Shown here piece by piece: positions 1-8,819 of a stretch of DNA of 64,000 bases; the first letter of the stretch is position 1, and every line of letters begins with the position of its first letter. Source of the DNA: Brevibacterium sediminis (GTDB lineage: Bacteria > Actinomycetota > Actinomycetes > Actinomycetales > Brevibacteriaceae); contig NZ_JABKDD010000001.1 in the NCBI RefSeq assembly GCF_013623905.1, forward strand, positions 682,001-746,000, given 5' to 3'. The notes under the pieces were generated by a model. That model was given only the letters and a program-made list of their open reading frames with translations. It made no database searches and was not told the DNA's origin. Made by a program: the position numbers and the translations under genes.

Positions 1-148
1 TCGGTGACGGGTTCTCCGCCAGCAGCAGGATGCCTGTGTCGAAGCGCATGACGACGACGGATCGGCCGCGGGCGATGCCCTTGCGGGCGAAGTCGGCCCG
101 GTCCTTCATCAGCTGTTCGGGTGAGACGTAGAACGGTGCCTGACTCAT
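1..148 (-). CDS. prcA: 20S proteasome alpha subunit, 5' part only
   Basis: Only the first 49 codons lie in the window; the rest runs off the left edge. The translation contains [20 protein letters not shown] and then GRSVVVMRF, the conserved N-terminal region of actinobacterial PrcA, which builds the outer rings and gates the proteasome core. The ATG at 146-148 is 34 bases downstream of the prcB stop, so prcB and prcA are probably co-transcribed. GACGG and similar bases before the ATG give only a weak ribosome binding site. Identity rests on the N-terminus plus gene order dop-pup-prcB-prcA. Confidence 0.93.
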   Translation of the reverse strand, partial: MSQAPFYVSPEQLMKDRADFARKGIARGRSVVVMRFDTGILLLAENPSP

Positions 149-182
149 CGACGGTCCTTTCGCGGTAACGGTGCCGCAGTCA

Positions 183-980
183 TCACCGGGCGGTGGCCGT
201 GCGGCGGGCGACGACCTCGGTGGCGGTGTCCAAGACGGAGGCCGAATCGACCTCGGTGACCCCGTTCTCGAGGTCGACGGTGAAGATCGTCGGGGCGATC
301 TGCCGGACGAAATCCGGTCCGCCCGTCGCCGAGTCGTCGTCGGAGGCGTCGAAGAGGGCTTCGACGGCAACCCCAATCGCCTGCTCGTGGTCGAGGTCGG
401 CCCGCCACAGCTTCTTCAGCGCCCCGCGGGCGAAACCGGAACCGGAGCCGATGGAATGGAATCGGTGCTCTTCGTACTTTCCGCCGGTGACGTCGAAGCT
501 GAAGATCTGACCCTGCGGTCTGGATACGTCGACTCCGGCGAACAGCGGGACGACGGTGAGTCCCTGCATCGCCAGCCCGAGGTTTCCGCGCAGCATCGCA
601 GCCAAGCGGTTGGCTTTGCCGTTGAGCGAGAGACGGGCGCCTTCGATCTTCTCGTAGTGTTCGAGTTCGAGTTGGAAGAGCCGGATGAGGTCGAGTGCGA
701 CCCCGGCGGTGCCGGCGATGCCGATGACGGAGTAGTCGTCGGCGGCTTTGACCTTCTCCATCGAGTGCGAGGCGATGAGGTTGCCGATCGTCGCTCTCCG
801 GTCACCGGCCATGAGGATGCCCGAGGCGGTGCGGAAGCAGATGATCGTCGTGCCCTCCGGGGACTGTTCGGCCAGATCCCGCACACCGGGGTGCGGCAGC
901 GCTTCAGGCGCCGAGGAGCGGGCGAGTTCGACGAACGAATTGCTCGTCGAACTCAAGAATGCAGGAGGGAATCCTGCCAT
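183..980 (-). CDS. prcB: 20S proteasome beta subunit (catalytic)
   Basis: 265 residues. PrcB supplies the N-terminal-threonine protease sites of the 20S core that degrades pupylated proteins. A propeptide of about 43 residues precedes EGTTIICF; autocleavage before Thr44 would expose the catalytic Thr. Downstream [12 protein letters not shown] and the conserved GTAG segment match the family. I chose ATG 980 ([11 protein letters not shown]) because a longer reading frame extends into pup, where its residues are only the frame shadow of Pup. The start lies one base after the pup stop codon, which implies translational coupling. Length fits the family (about 270-290 residues in other actinobacteria). 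Confidence 0.95.
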   Translation of the reverse strand: MAGFPPAFLSSTSNSFVELARSSAPEALPHPGVRDLAEQSPEGTTIICFRTASGILMAGDRRATIGNLIASHSMEKVKAADDYSVIGIAGTAGVALDLIRLFQLELEHYEKIEGARLSLNGKANRLAAMLRGNLGLAMQGLTVVPLFAGVDVSRPQGQIFSFDVTGGKYEEHRFHSIGSGSGFARGALKKLWRADLDHEQAIGVAVEALFDASDDDSATGGPDFVRQIAPTIFTVDLENGVTEVDSASVLDTATEVVARRTATAR

Positions 981-981
981 C

Positions 982-1173
982 TCATTGGCCGCCCTTCTGC
1001 ACGAAGTTCTTGACGAACTCCTCCGCGTTCGACTCGAGCACACCGTCGATCTCGTCGAGGATGGAATCGACGTTCTGAGTGTTGATCTGTCCCTGCACGG
1101 CCTCCGGCGGATCGACGGGGGCGTCTCCCCCACCGGACGATTTGTCTCTCTGGACCTGTTCCTGCGAGCTCAT
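982..1173 (-). CDS. pup: Prokaryotic ubiquitin-like protein Pup
   Basis: 63 residues, the normal size for Pup. Pup is joined through its C-terminal glutamate to lysines of target proteins, marking them for Mpa and the proteasome. The sequence ends [11 protein letters not shown]; the terminal Gln means it must be deamidated by Dop before ligation. The C-terminal half carries the conserved [13 protein letters not shown] helix that binds the Mpa coiled coil, and the N-terminal half is charged and disordered ([16 protein letters not shown]). It starts 11 bases after the dop stop and abuts prcB. Confidence 0.97.
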   Translation of the reverse strand: MSSQEQVQRDKSSGGGDAPVDPPEAVQGQINTQNVDSILDEIDGVLESNAEEFVKNFVQKGGQ

Positions 1174-1184
1174 CTCACACTCCT

Positions 1185-2714
1185 TCAGTCGTTCTTCGAA
1201 CTCAGTCTATCCACTCCGAGTGCCTTGAGCAGGCCCTCGGCGGTTTCGATTCCCTTCACCCGATCGGCAAGCAGCTCACGGGTGCCTTTGAGCGGTTCGT
1301 GCATGGGCAGACGCACCACACCGAGGGCTCCCGCGTTGACCACGAGCGAGTCCCAGCTGGCGGCGACCAGATCCTCGCCGAGGCGGCTGACCGCCACGGA
1401 GCGCAGGAACGCGCGGGTCCCGTCGGGTGCGTTGACCACGGCGGCTTCGACCTCGGCGTCGGTGGTCATCCGACGGATGCGGCCGGCTCGTTCGAGCTTG
1501 TGGAACAGTCCCTTCTCCGGGCGCACATCGTGGTACTGGACGTCGATGAGGGCCAGCTTCGGATGGTCCCAGTCGATTCCCTCACGAGAACGGTAGCTCT
1601 CGAGCAGCACCCATTTGGCGACCCAGTCGATGGAGTCGGCCAGGGTCGTAGGGTCGGTCGAGAGCCCATCGAGGAATCGGCGCCATTCGGCGAGCACCTC
1701 GGCAGTTTCGGCATCCTCGGCATCGGCGTGTTCGAGGCACGCGGAGTAGAAGGCTTCTTGAATCTCCAATGCCGTTGTCGTCGTACCGTCGCTCAGCGCC
1801 AGCGGAGCCCTGAGGTCGAGGTCGTGGCTGACGTCCCACAGTGCCTGCAGGGCATCGGCGAGTTCGATCTGCGGTGCCAGCCCGGCCTCGATGAGTCCGA
1901 GGACGAGGGAGGTCGAACCGAAGCGGACGAACGTCGCAGGCTCCGCCAGGGTGGCGTCGCCGATGATCACGTGCAGCCGGCGGTATTTCGCGGGATCGGC
2001 ATGTGGTTCGTCCCGGGTGTTGACGATGGGACGGCGCAGGGTGGTCTCGAGCCCCACTTCGGCTTCGAAGAAGTCGGCGCGGGACGAGATCTGGAAGCCC
2101 TTGCCCTCGCCTTCGCGACCGATGCCGACCCGTCCGGATCCGCACAGGATCTGCCGGGTGACGAAGAACGGGACGAGGCCCGCGACGATGTCGTCGAAGT
2201 CCGTGGACCGGTCGACGAGGTAATTCTCATGGGTGCCGTAGGAGGCTCCCTTGGAGTCCGTGTTGTTCTTGTACAGATTGACCGGTTCCGCGCTCTTCTC
2301 GAGGGTCCGCACCGATTCGAGGGCGACGAGGTCGCCGGCCCGGTCGAAGGTGACGATATCGCGTGGAGTGAGGACTTCCGGGGACGAGTACTCGGGATGA
2401 GCGTGGTCGACGTAGTAGCGGGCACCGTTCTCCGTGACGACGTTCGCCAGGTACTGGGCTTCGACGTCGTCCTGCGGGATATGGGTCAGCTGCGAGGAGT
2501 CGGCGTCGGCGATGTTCATGAAGAAGCCGCGGGCGTCGGCCAATGGAGACTCGGTGGCGAAGTCCCAGAAGTTCTGGGACGACTTCAGTCCGCGCGGCCC
2601 GGCATAGGCGTCGACGACACGCGCCGAGTCCCGCATCGGGTTCGCTCGCGGATTGCCCGGCTGGCTGAGGCCGAACTCCGTCTCGGCTCCCATGACGCGC
2701 CTGACTCTGAGCAT
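1185..2714 (-). CDS. dop: Deamidase/depupylase of Pup
   Basis: 509 residues. Dop converts the C-terminal Gln of Pup to Glu and also removes Pup from substrates; it belongs to the glutamine-synthetase-like carboxylate-amine ligase fold shared with the ligase PafA. The N-terminus reads VRRVMGAETEFGL, the ATP/metal-binding start of the family, and NNTDSKGASYGTHENY is the conserved central motif. I chose ATG 2714 over an in-frame TTG five codons upstream because GGAGG sits eight bases before the ATG, whereas the TTG itself overlaps that Shine-Dalgarno sequence. First gene of dop-pup-prcB-prcA. PafA is not in the window and may lie left of prcA. Confidence 0.95.
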   Translation of the reverse strand: MLRVRRVMGAETEFGLSQPGNPRANPMRDSARVVDAYAGPRGLKSSQNFWDFATESPLADARGFFMNIADADSSQLTHIPQDDVEAQYLANVVTENGARYYVDHAHPEYSSPEVLTPRDIVTFDRAGDLVALESVRTLEKSAEPVNLYKNNTDSKGASYGTHENYLVDRSTDFDDIVAGLVPFFVTRQILCGSGRVGIGREGEGKGFQISSRADFFEAEVGLETTLRRPIVNTRDEPHADPAKYRRLHVIIGDATLAEPATFVRFGSTSLVLGLIEAGLAPQIELADALQALWDVSHDLDLRAPLALSDGTTTTALEIQEAFYSACLEHADAEDAETAEVLAEWRRFLDGLSTDPTTLADSIDWVAKWVLLESYRSREGIDWDHPKLALIDVQYHDVRPEKGLFHKLERAGRIRRMTTDAEVEAAVVNAPDGTRAFLRSVAVSRLGEDLVAASWDSLVVNAGALGVVRLPMHEPLKGTRELLADRVKGIETAEGLLKALGVDRLSSKND

Positions 2715-2746
2715 CTGATTCTCCTCCAAGGTCTAGACTCGGGGAC

Positions 2747-3151
2747 GTGGCAACGAAGAAATCTCATCTCCCCATCGCACTGATCGTCGACCTCATCCTC
2801 GTGGTTCTGTTCACGATCGTCGGTCATTACACACATTCTCACAATTTCGATCCGCAGGGGCTGATGACCACAGCGTGGCCGTTCGTCGCAGCCCTCGTCA
2901 TCGCCTGGCTGCTCACGGCCGTCTGGGATCGGCCGATCGCTCCGTTGGCCACGGGAACCGGGGTCTGGGCTATCACCGTCCTCGTCGGACTCGTCCTGCG
3001 CGGTGTCACCGGAGCCGGCGGCGATCCGGGGTCGGTGCCGGTGAGCTTTATGATCGTCGCGACGTCGCTCAACCTCATCACTCTGGTCGGTTGGCGTCTC
3101 ATCGCCACGGCCGTCTCCGGGGGTTCGGGCCGCCGCAAGCGCAGCCGTTGA
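2747..3151 (+). CDS. DUF3054 family membrane protein
   Basis: 134 residues with four hydrophobic segments (about residues 8-26, 43-61, 68-88, 100-122) and a basic tail GSGRRKRSR, so an integral membrane protein with a cytoplasmic C-terminus. The pattern, including HNFDPQGLMTTAWPF and the W-D-R-P segment, matches actinobacterial DUF3054; function is unknown. It starts at GTG 2747. A -10-like TAGACT (2734-2739) ends seven bases before the GTG, and no Shine-Dalgarno sequence is visible, so the mRNA is probably leaderless. It is transcribed away from dop and toward mpa, interrupting the proteasome cluster on the opposite strand. Confidence 0.8.
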   Translation: MATKKSHLPIALIVDLILVVLFTIVGHYTHSHNFDPQGLMTTAWPFVAALVIAWLLTAVWDRPIAPLATGTGVWAITVLVGLVLRGVTGAGGDPGSVPVSFMIVATSLNLITLVGWRLIATAVSGGSGRRKRSR

Positions 3152-3190
3152 GCATCTTCCCCTTCGGCACTGTGCACGGCCGGTAACGAG

Positions 3191-3234
3191 ACGAGCCCGC
3201 CGCTTCCGTCAGCTGACGGAAGCGGCGGGCTCGT
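3191..3234. terminator. Bidirectional terminator palindrome
   Basis: A perfect 44-base palindrome: the arm ACGAGCCCGCCGCTTCCGTC plus AG at 3191-3212 is mirrored at 3213-3234 with no spacer, so it folds into a long GC-rich hairpin on either strand. It lies between the convergent ends of the DUF3054 gene and mpa and probably terminates both. Neither side has a strong U-tract. Confidence 0.75.
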
Positions 3235-3253
3235 CGTTCTTACCGGACCCTTC

Positions 3254-4906
3254 TCAGACGAGGTCCGAGTTGGGCCGCACCTCGGCGATGTCGGTCTCGT
3301 ACGGCACTGTCGGGGCTCCCCTGGTCGTGTCGAGGTGCATCATCCGCAGATGAGTGACCCGTTCACCCTTGCGCCCGGAGATCCGTGCCCATTCGTCGGG
3401 GTTCGTCGTGTTCGGCAGGTCTTCGTGTTCGCTGAACTCTTCGGCGATCGCATCCTCGAAGTGGCCGGGGCGCAGGCCGCGCTCGCCGGTGTCGAGCAGC
3501 GATTTGATTGCCGCCTTCTTCGCACGGTCGACGATGTTGTGGATCATCGCGCCGGAGGCGAAGGCCGAGAAGTGGAGGATTTCCTTCGACCCGTCGGCGT
3601 AGCTGACCTCGACGAATTCGTTCTCCGGAGTCTCTGCGAACATCCGTTCGACACAGCTGTCGATGAGTGCCGAGACCGCCTCGGCGGGGGTGTCGTGGCC
3701 GGCGAGCACGCTCGAATGCAGGGGCAGCTCCGCGGTGAGGTACTTCTCGAAGATGTCTCGGGCCGCTTCGGCGTCGGGGCGTTCGATGCGGATCTTCACA
3801 TCAAGCCGGCCGGGGCGCAGGATCGCGGGGTCGATGAGGTCTTCGCGGTTCGACGCACCGATGACGATGACGTTGTCGAGCTGTTCGACTCCGTCAATCT
3901 CGGTGAGCAGCTGCGGCACGATCGTCGTCTCCACGTCCGACGACTTGCCGGTGCCGCGGGTGCGGAACAGTGATTCCATCTCGTCGAAGAACACCACGAC
4001 GGGGAAGCCGGCCGACGCCTTCTCGCGTGCCCGGGCGAAGATCAGGCGCAGCTGACGTTCGGTTTCGCCGACGTACTTGTCGAGCAGCTCCGGACCTTTG
4101 ATGTTGAGGAAGTAGGTCTTGCTCGTGCGGACCTTTCCGGTGCGGTCGGCCAGGGAGTTCGCCACGGCCTTTGCGATGAGCGTCTTTCCGCAGCCGGGAG
4201 GGCCGTAGAGCAGGATGCCCTTGGGCGGTTTGAGTCCGTGTTCGGTGTAGAGCTCGGGATGTTCGAAGGGCAGTTCGACGGCATCCTTGATCTGTTCGAT
4301 CTGGTCGGCCAGTCCGCCGATGTCCTGGTAGGTGATGTCGGGGACTTCTTCGAGCAGCAGCGAGGAGACCTCGGGCTTCTCGACGACCTGCAGCGCGTAA
4401 TGGGTCCGGGTGTCGACGATGACGGCATCGCCGACGCGCAGTCCTGCGTCGACGAGGCCGGCGGCGAGGGTGAAGACCTGCTCGTCATCGCCGGGAGCTC
4501 CGACGAGGATGCGCTGGGAGTCGACGAACTCACGGACGTTGACGACCGATCCCACGGGTGGGAACTCGCCGGTGCCGATGATGACGAGGCCTTCGGACAG
4601 GAGCACATCGGCTCCGGCTCGCAGCGTCTCGGGTTCGATTTCGGGGGCGACGGCCACGCGCATGCGTCGTCCGCCGACGATGACATCGGCCGTCACTGCG
4701 TTCTCGCCGAGCGCGATGAGCGTGCCCCAGTTGTTCGGCGGCTCGGTCAGGCGCCGAGCCTCTTCCTTGATCCGGTTCAGCTCATCACGGGCCGTGCGCA
4801 GAGTCTTCGACAGTGCTTCATTGCGTTTGCCCGCTGTGTAGAGCTGCTGGCGCAGGGACGCGGTGTCCTCGCGCAGCTTCTTCACCTCGGTCGTGGTCTC
4901 TGTCAT
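3254..4906 (-). CDS. mpa: Proteasome-associated AAA+ ATPase Mpa/ARC
   Basis: 550 residues. Mpa binds Pup through its N-terminal coiled coil, unfolds the tagged protein and feeds it to the 20S core. Visible in order: [20 protein letters not shown] coiled coil (about 5-65), OB-type beta domains (about 70-205), then the AAA+ module with Walker A GPPGCGKT (about residue 235), Walker [11 protein letters not shown] (about 307) and [14 protein letters not shown] 4906 has GGAGGATCG before it and overlaps the trmI stop as ATGA. The C-terminus is PNSDLV; the usual penultimate Tyr of the GQYL proteasome-docking tail is absent (see findings). Confidence 0.95.
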   Translation of the reverse strand: MTETTTEVKKLREDTASLRQQLYTAGKRNEALSKTLRTARDELNRIKEEARRLTEPPNNWGTLIALGENAVTADVIVGGRRMRVAVAPEIEPETLRAGADVLLSEGLVIIGTGEFPPVGSVVNVREFVDSQRILVGAPGDDEQVFTLAAGLVDAGLRVGDAVIVDTRTHYALQVVEKPEVSSLLLEEVPDITYQDIGGLADQIEQIKDAVELPFEHPELYTEHGLKPPKGILLYGPPGCGKTLIAKAVANSLADRTGKVRTSKTYFLNIKGPELLDKYVGETERQLRLIFARAREKASAGFPVVVFFDEMESLFRTRGTGKSSDVETTIVPQLLTEIDGVEQLDNVIVIGASNREDLIDPAILRPGRLDVKIRIERPDAEAARDIFEKYLTAELPLHSSVLAGHDTPAEAVSALIDSCVERMFAETPENEFVEVSYADGSKEILHFSAFASGAMIHNIVDRAKKAAIKSLLDTGERGLRPGHFEDAIAEEFSEHEDLPNTTNPDEWARISGRKGERVTHLRMMHLDTTRGAPTVPYETDIAEVRPNSDLV

Positions 4907-5976
4907 CGATCCTCCTTCGGCCCTGTGCTGTTGCTGGTCGGGCTTTCTGTGACATCTGTGGGCTGCGCATCTGCGGAGTCCTCGGGCTCGGTGCGCAGGC
5001 GTCTGCCGGCCTCTCGCATCACCCGGCGCAGCTTCTTGCCGTGCGCGGTGCGGGTGCCGATCGCCGCCTCGGTGACTTCGGGCTCCGTCCACGCCGCCAC
5101 ATCCTCGGCGGCCGCGGTGGCTCCCTGGGGGCGTTTCTTCTTCTCCAGCGGACTGATGCCGTCGGCCATTCGGCGGGCCATGATGAGGAACCCGGTGTGG
5201 GCGATCATCCGGTGGTCGGGCCGGACGGCGAGTCCGTCGACGTGCCAGCCGCGGACCATGGCCTCCATGGACTCGGGTTCGGCGAACTTGCCGGAAGCGC
5301 GCAGGGCTTCGACGAAGCGTGAGAGCTGCGGGACAGTGGCGACATACGCGATGACGATTCCCCCGGGTGTCAGGGCTTCGCTGACGGCCTCGAGCGTGTT
5401 CCAGGGGGTGAGCATGTCGAGGACGACGCGGTCGACGCTGCCGGGCCCGAAGGTCTGCGGCAGAGTTTCGGCGAGGTCGCCCACGGTGACGGACCAGTTG
5501 TCCGGTTCGCCGTCGAAGAAGTCGGCGATGTTTCCGGCCGCGATCGTGGCGAATTCCTCACGCAGTTCGAACGAGTGCACGGATCCCGTCGCGCCCACGG
5601 CGCGCAGCAGCGCCATCGACAGGGCTCCGGATCCGACGCCGGCTTCGACGACGGTGGCGCCGGGGAAGATATCGCCGAGGGTGACGATGAGTCCCGAATC
5701 CTTCGGGTAGACGACTGCGGCGCCGCGGGGCATGGAGAGCACGAAGTCCTCGTAGCGCGGGCGGAAGACCTGGAAGTCGACTCCCCCGGTGTTCGCGACG
5801 ATGATTCCTTCTGTGCGCCCGATGATGTCGTCGTGGCTGATGAGGCCCTTGTTCGTGTGGAAGTGCTCACCCGGGGCGAGCACGAAGGTGTGCATCCGCC
5901 CCTTGGGGTCGGTGAGCTGGACCTTCTCTCCGCGGCTCAGAACGCGCGGGGGCAGGGAATGCAGTGGCTGAGTCAT
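4903..5976 (-). CDS. trmI: tRNA (adenine(58)-N1)-methyltransferase TrmI
   Basis: 357 residues. TrmI adds a methyl group to N1 of A58 in the T-loop of tRNA, using SAM. The N-terminal beta domain ([20 protein letters not shown]) is followed by the Rossmann SAM-binding motif [16 protein letters not shown] at about 110-125 and the acidic strand [12 protein letters not shown]. The C-terminal about 80 residues are low-complexity and charged, an extension beyond the catalytic core. It overlaps mpa by four bases, the gene pairing also seen in other proteasome-bearing actinobacteria. TAGAGT nine bases before the ATG is a possible -10. Confidence 0.93.
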   Translation of the reverse strand: MTQPLHSLPPRVLSRGEKVQLTDPKGRMHTFVLAPGEHFHTNKGLISHDDIIGRTEGIIVANTGGVDFQVFRPRYEDFVLSMPRGAAVVYPKDSGLIVTLGDIFPGATVVEAGVGSGALSMALLRAVGATGSVHSFELREEFATIAAGNIADFFDGEPDNWSVTVGDLAETLPQTFGPGSVDRVVLDMLTPWNTLEAVSEALTPGGIVIAYVATVPQLSRFVEALRASGKFAEPESMEAMVRGWHVDGLAVRPDHRMIAHTGFLIMARRMADGISPLEKKKRPQGATAAAEDVAAWTEPEVTEAAIGTRTAHGKKLRRVMREAGRRLRTEPEDSADAQPTDVTESPTSNSTGPKEDR

Positions 5977-6021
5977 GATGAGTCCACTCTACGCTGGTGA
6001 GGATTGCCTCACACAACCGGC

Positions 6022-7182
6022 TCAGGCTGCCAGGAGTTCGTCGAAGAATTCCTGCAGGTCGATGACTCCGACCAGGGTGTTGCCGTCCATGACCAGGCTG
6101 AACTGCGCCTTGGGGCGGTGGGTGAGCGATTCGAGCAGGTGCGGGGCCGTGATGTCCTTCGGCACTCCGATCCACCCGGCCAGAGGGCGGGCGACCTCGC
6201 CGGCGGGAACCGCTTCGAGGGTTTCGGCGAGGCGACCGGCTGCGGCGTGCCGGTCGACGAGACCGTACGGCAGCCCCTTCTGGTCGAGGACGACGATGAG
6301 GGTGCGCTCCTTCGCGTTCCCGAGCGTGTTCGCATAGTCGAGGGTGTCGGCCAGGTCGGCATCCCAGGTGGCGGCGATCGCGGGCTGGATGACCTGGGAG
6401 AGGTCGTAGGTCTCCATCTTCCGGGCCCGCTTAGCGTGGGTGGCGGCATCTCCGGCGGAGAACCACAGCATGATCGCAATGAGCGACATCCAGGCCACGG
6501 TCAGCGGTTCCGGCCGATCACCGCGGAGCAGCGGGGTGATGACCGACCAGCCGATGAAGCCGACGGCGATGATCCGGCCGACCCAGCTGGCCACGATCGT
6601 GCCGAGGAACTGCGAACCGGTGATGCGCCACATGATCGCCTGCAGCGCCCAGCCGCCGTCGAGCGGAATGCCCGGCAGCAGGTTGATCGCACCGAGGGCG
6701 ACGTTGGCGAAGGTGACGGCGATGAGCAGCAGCCACGGCACCGAGGTGGGGCTGGCGGCGCTGAGACACCACCATCCCAGCAGGGCCAGGACGATGTTGA
6801 CGATGGGGCCGACGATGGAGATGACGAAGCTCGTCATCGCCGCTTTGTCGCGCGGGTTGTCCATCTGGGGCTCGAAGCGGGTGAACCCTCCCCAGATGTT
6901 CAGCTCGATCGCGGCGACCTTCTGTCCGTAGAACTGGCCGGCGACGCCGTGCGCGAGTTCGTGGAGGAACACGGACGCGAAGAGGAGCACCGCATAGGCG
7001 AAGGCGACGAACCAGGCCCCGATCCCCAGATCCGGTCGGACCTGGTTGAGCCACGGGGTGAAGAGGATGGTGATCACGATGGCGGCGAGGAACCACGACC
7101 ACGCCAGAATCACCGGAGCGCCGAGGACAGTGCCCAGGCGCAGACCCGATGACGCACCGGGGTGGTGGTTTTTCGCGGCCAT
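6022..7182 (-). CDS. Site-2 protease family (M50) metalloprotease with CBS domains
   Basis: 386 residues. An intramembrane zinc protease of the M50 family. The zinc motif is HELAH in SVFLHELAHGVAGQ (about residue 75), and the third ligand motif is LPGIPLDGG (about 170-178) between membrane segments. The hydrophobic part spans about 20-220; the remaining C-terminal part is a tandem CBS-like regulatory module (about 235-385), as in Rip3-type proteases. A -10-like TAGGCT lies about 60 bases upstream of the ATG (complement of 7240-7245), leaving a leader with GGAGG 12 bases before the start. Substrate is unknown; probably cuts a membrane anti-sigma or similar protein. Confidence 0.88.
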   Translation of the reverse strand: MAAKNHHPGASSGLRLGTVLGAPVILAWSWFLAAIVITILFTPWLNQVRPDLGIGAWFVAFAYAVLLFASVFLHELAHGVAGQFYGQKVAAIELNIWGGFTRFEPQMDNPRDKAAMTSFVISIVGPIVNIVLALLGWWCLSAASPTSVPWLLLIAVTFANVALGAINLLPGIPLDGGWALQAIMWRITGSQFLGTIVASWVGRIIAVGFIGWSVITPLLRGDRPEPLTVAWMSLIAIMLWFSAGDAATHAKRARKMETYDLSQVIQPAIAATWDADLADTLDYANTLGNAKERTLIVVLDQKGLPYGLVDRHAAAGRLAETLEAVPAGEVARPLAGWIGVPKDITAPHLLESLTHRPKAQFSLVMDGNTLVGVIDLQEFFDELLAA

Positions 7183-7309
7183 TGAAGGGGTTCCTCCGGT
7201 CGATGTCGTGGTCAGCGGACCACTGAGGGTCGGTTACTCAGCCTAACAGCGACGACGCACTCATCGCTGGTCGCCACGTCGTGTCCGTGCAGGTCGTTAC
7301 AGTGGAGTT

Positions 7310-8119
7310 ATGGCCGAGCTCACCAGTTTGTCGCCCTCCCGGGCCAATGACTTCATCCAATGCCCTCTGAAGTTCCGTTTCCGCAGCATCGACAAGCTGC
7401 CGGAGCCGCCTTCGCAGGCGGCGTTCCGCGGCACGGTGGTCCATGCGGTGCTCGAGAAGCTGTTCACCGCACCGGCGGCCGAGCGCACGGCGGAGCTCGC
7501 GCAGACGATGCTCATGCCGGCGTGGGACGAGCTCGTCGAGAAGGACCCGGATGTGCTCGAGATCTTCGAGGGCGAATCGGAGAAGGAGACGTTCTTCACA
7601 TCGGCGCGTCGGCTCATCGATTCCTACTTCGTGCTCGAGTATCCCGAGCATCTCGAACCGGAGGAGACGGAGAAGTTCGTCCGCACCACACTGGACAGCG
7701 GTCTCGAGCTGCGCGGGTTCATCGACCGCGTCGACGTCGCCCCGGGTGGGGAGCGGCGCCTCGTCGACTACAAGACGGGCAAGCAGCCGAAACCTCAGTA
7801 CGGACGAGAAGCCAAGTTCCAGATGGGCTTCTACGCTCTCGTCGTCTACCGACTCTCCGGCGAGCTCGTCCACACCCTGCAGCTGATGTACCTGGGTTCG
7901 CGCAGCGTGCTGAAGTCTCATCCGACGATGGCGGAGGTCGAACAGACCCAGTTCGAGATCGATGCCATCTGGAAGGACATCATCGCCTCGGCCGAGTCGG
8001 ACCGGTGGCGGCCGAAGAAGTCACCGCTGTGCAACTGGTGCACCTTCAAGCCGCTGTGCCCGGCGTGGGGCAACACCGCTCCCCCGACTCCGGAGATCAC
8101 GAAGATCGTGGGAGCGTAG
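7310..8119 (+). CDS. RecB-family PD-(D/E)XK nuclease with 4-Cys cluster
   Basis: 269 residues, a single-domain member of the Cas4/RecB-like nuclease family. The N-terminus SPSRANDFIQCPLKFRF and GTVVHAVLEKLF are family landmarks; the nuclease core is GFIDRVDVAP followed by RRLVDYKTGK and Q-x3-Y (QMGFYALV), where Asp, Asp and Lys bind metal. Cys in FIQCP together with CNWCTFKPLC near the C-terminus can hold a 4Fe-4S cluster, as in Cas4/AddB. TACAGT (7298-7303) ends six bases before the ATG, suggesting a leaderless start, although GGAG also lies in that gap. Probably acts in DNA repair; no CRISPR array is nearby. Confidence 0.87.
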   Translation: MAELTSLSPSRANDFIQCPLKFRFRSIDKLPEPPSQAAFRGTVVHAVLEKLFTAPAAERTAELAQTMLMPAWDELVEKDPDVLEIFEGESEKETFFTSARRLIDSYFVLEYPEHLEPEETEKFVRTTLDSGLELRGFIDRVDVAPGGERRLVDYKTGKQPKPQYGREAKFQMGFYALVVYRLSGELVHTLQLMYLGSRSVLKSHPTMAEVEQTQFEIDAIWKDIIASAESDRWRPKKSPLCNWCTFKPLCPAWGNTAPPTPEITKIVGA

Positions 8120-8122
8120 AGC

Positions 8123-8797
8123 TCAGGCGCTCTGCTGCGCACGGAGTCGTCGCAGGTCGGCGACACTGCGGCCTTCGAGGGTCTCCCATAGGGTTCGACC
8201 CGGACGGGGTTCGAGGTCGATGAAATGCGGGATCCCGATCGCAATGGTGCCGGCCGCCTCGGCACTGGCCAGACCCGGCTTCGAATCCTCCAGTGCCACA
8301 CAGTCGGCAGGGGCGAGGTCGAGCAGCGCAGCCCCACGCAGGTAGGGCTCGGGATCCGGTTTGCCGGCGGTCACCTCATCGCCGGAGACGAGACCGGCGA
8401 AGCTGTCGGGCGGACAGCTGGCGATGACTGCCTCGGCCAGCGGGCGGTACGACATCGTGACCATGACGCTCGGAATGCCTTCGGTCTTCAGTTCGGCCAG
8501 CAGCTCCAGCGCACCGGGGCGGAAAGGCACGGACTCTCGGATCTGTCCGATGACGTTGCCCATCAGGGTCTCGACGATCTCCTCGGCGGGCAGGTCGAGC
8601 CCGGCCTCACGCATCATTCGGGCGGAGACGATCAGCTCGTTTCCGACGAATTCGAGCCCCTGCTCTTCCGACCAGGACAGCCCGTGGGCGTTCATGAGTT
8701 CGGTCTCTGCGCGGATCCAATACGGTTCGGTGTCGACGAGGGTTCCGTCCATGTCCCACAGGACGGCGGCAGGGTCGGCTGATGCATGGTTCGTCAT
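8123..8797 (-). CDS. HAD-superfamily phosphatase (beta-phosphoglucomutase/Gph-like)
   Basis: 224 residues. Motif I is LWDMDGTLVDTEP (nucleophile Asp, then acid/base Asp) near residue 16, followed by a helical cap, the Thr/Ser of motif II in SVMVTMS, the Lys of TAGKPDPEPYL, and motif IV ALEDSKPGLASAEAAG. This places it among subfamily I HAD hydrolases acting on small phosphate esters; the substrate cannot be read. ATG 8797 is preceded by TACGCT and six bases (leaderless). Upstream in-frame starts would run into the divergent PAC2 gene. Convergent with the nuclease gene, only three bases apart. Confidence 0.85.
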   Translation of the reverse strand: MTNHASADPAAVLWDMDGTLVDTEPYWIRAETELMNAHGLSWSEEQGLEFVGNELIVSARMMREAGLDLPAEEIVETLMGNVIGQIRESVPFRPGALELLAELKTEGIPSVMVTMSYRPLAEAVIASCPPDSFAGLVSGDEVTAGKPDPEPYLRGAALLDLAPADCVALEDSKPGLASAEAAGTIAIGIPHFIDLEPRPGRTLWETLEGRSVADLRRLRAQQSA

Positions 8798-8819
8798 ACG
8801 CCCAGCGTAGTCTGGAACC
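8798..8819. promoter_or_regulatory. Overlapping divergent leaderless promoters
   Basis: Only 22 bases separate the two divergent ATGs. On the plus strand TAGTCT (8808-8813) ends six bases before ATG 8820; on the minus strand TACGCT (complement of 8804-8809) ends six bases before ATG 8797. The two -10 boxes share two bases, so both genes would start transcription at their start codon from physically overlapping promoters. Confidence 0.6.

Noticed and set aside
171-1013. Plus-strand frame of 280 codons opposite prcB
   Set aside because: Shadow of the prcB coding sequence; composition is Gly/Asp/Arg-rich noise.
4238-5710. Long plus-strand open frame opposite mpa and trmI
   Set aside because: It is the complement of two well-supported genes; its protein has no family features. 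High-GC coding DNA commonly leaves open antisense frames.
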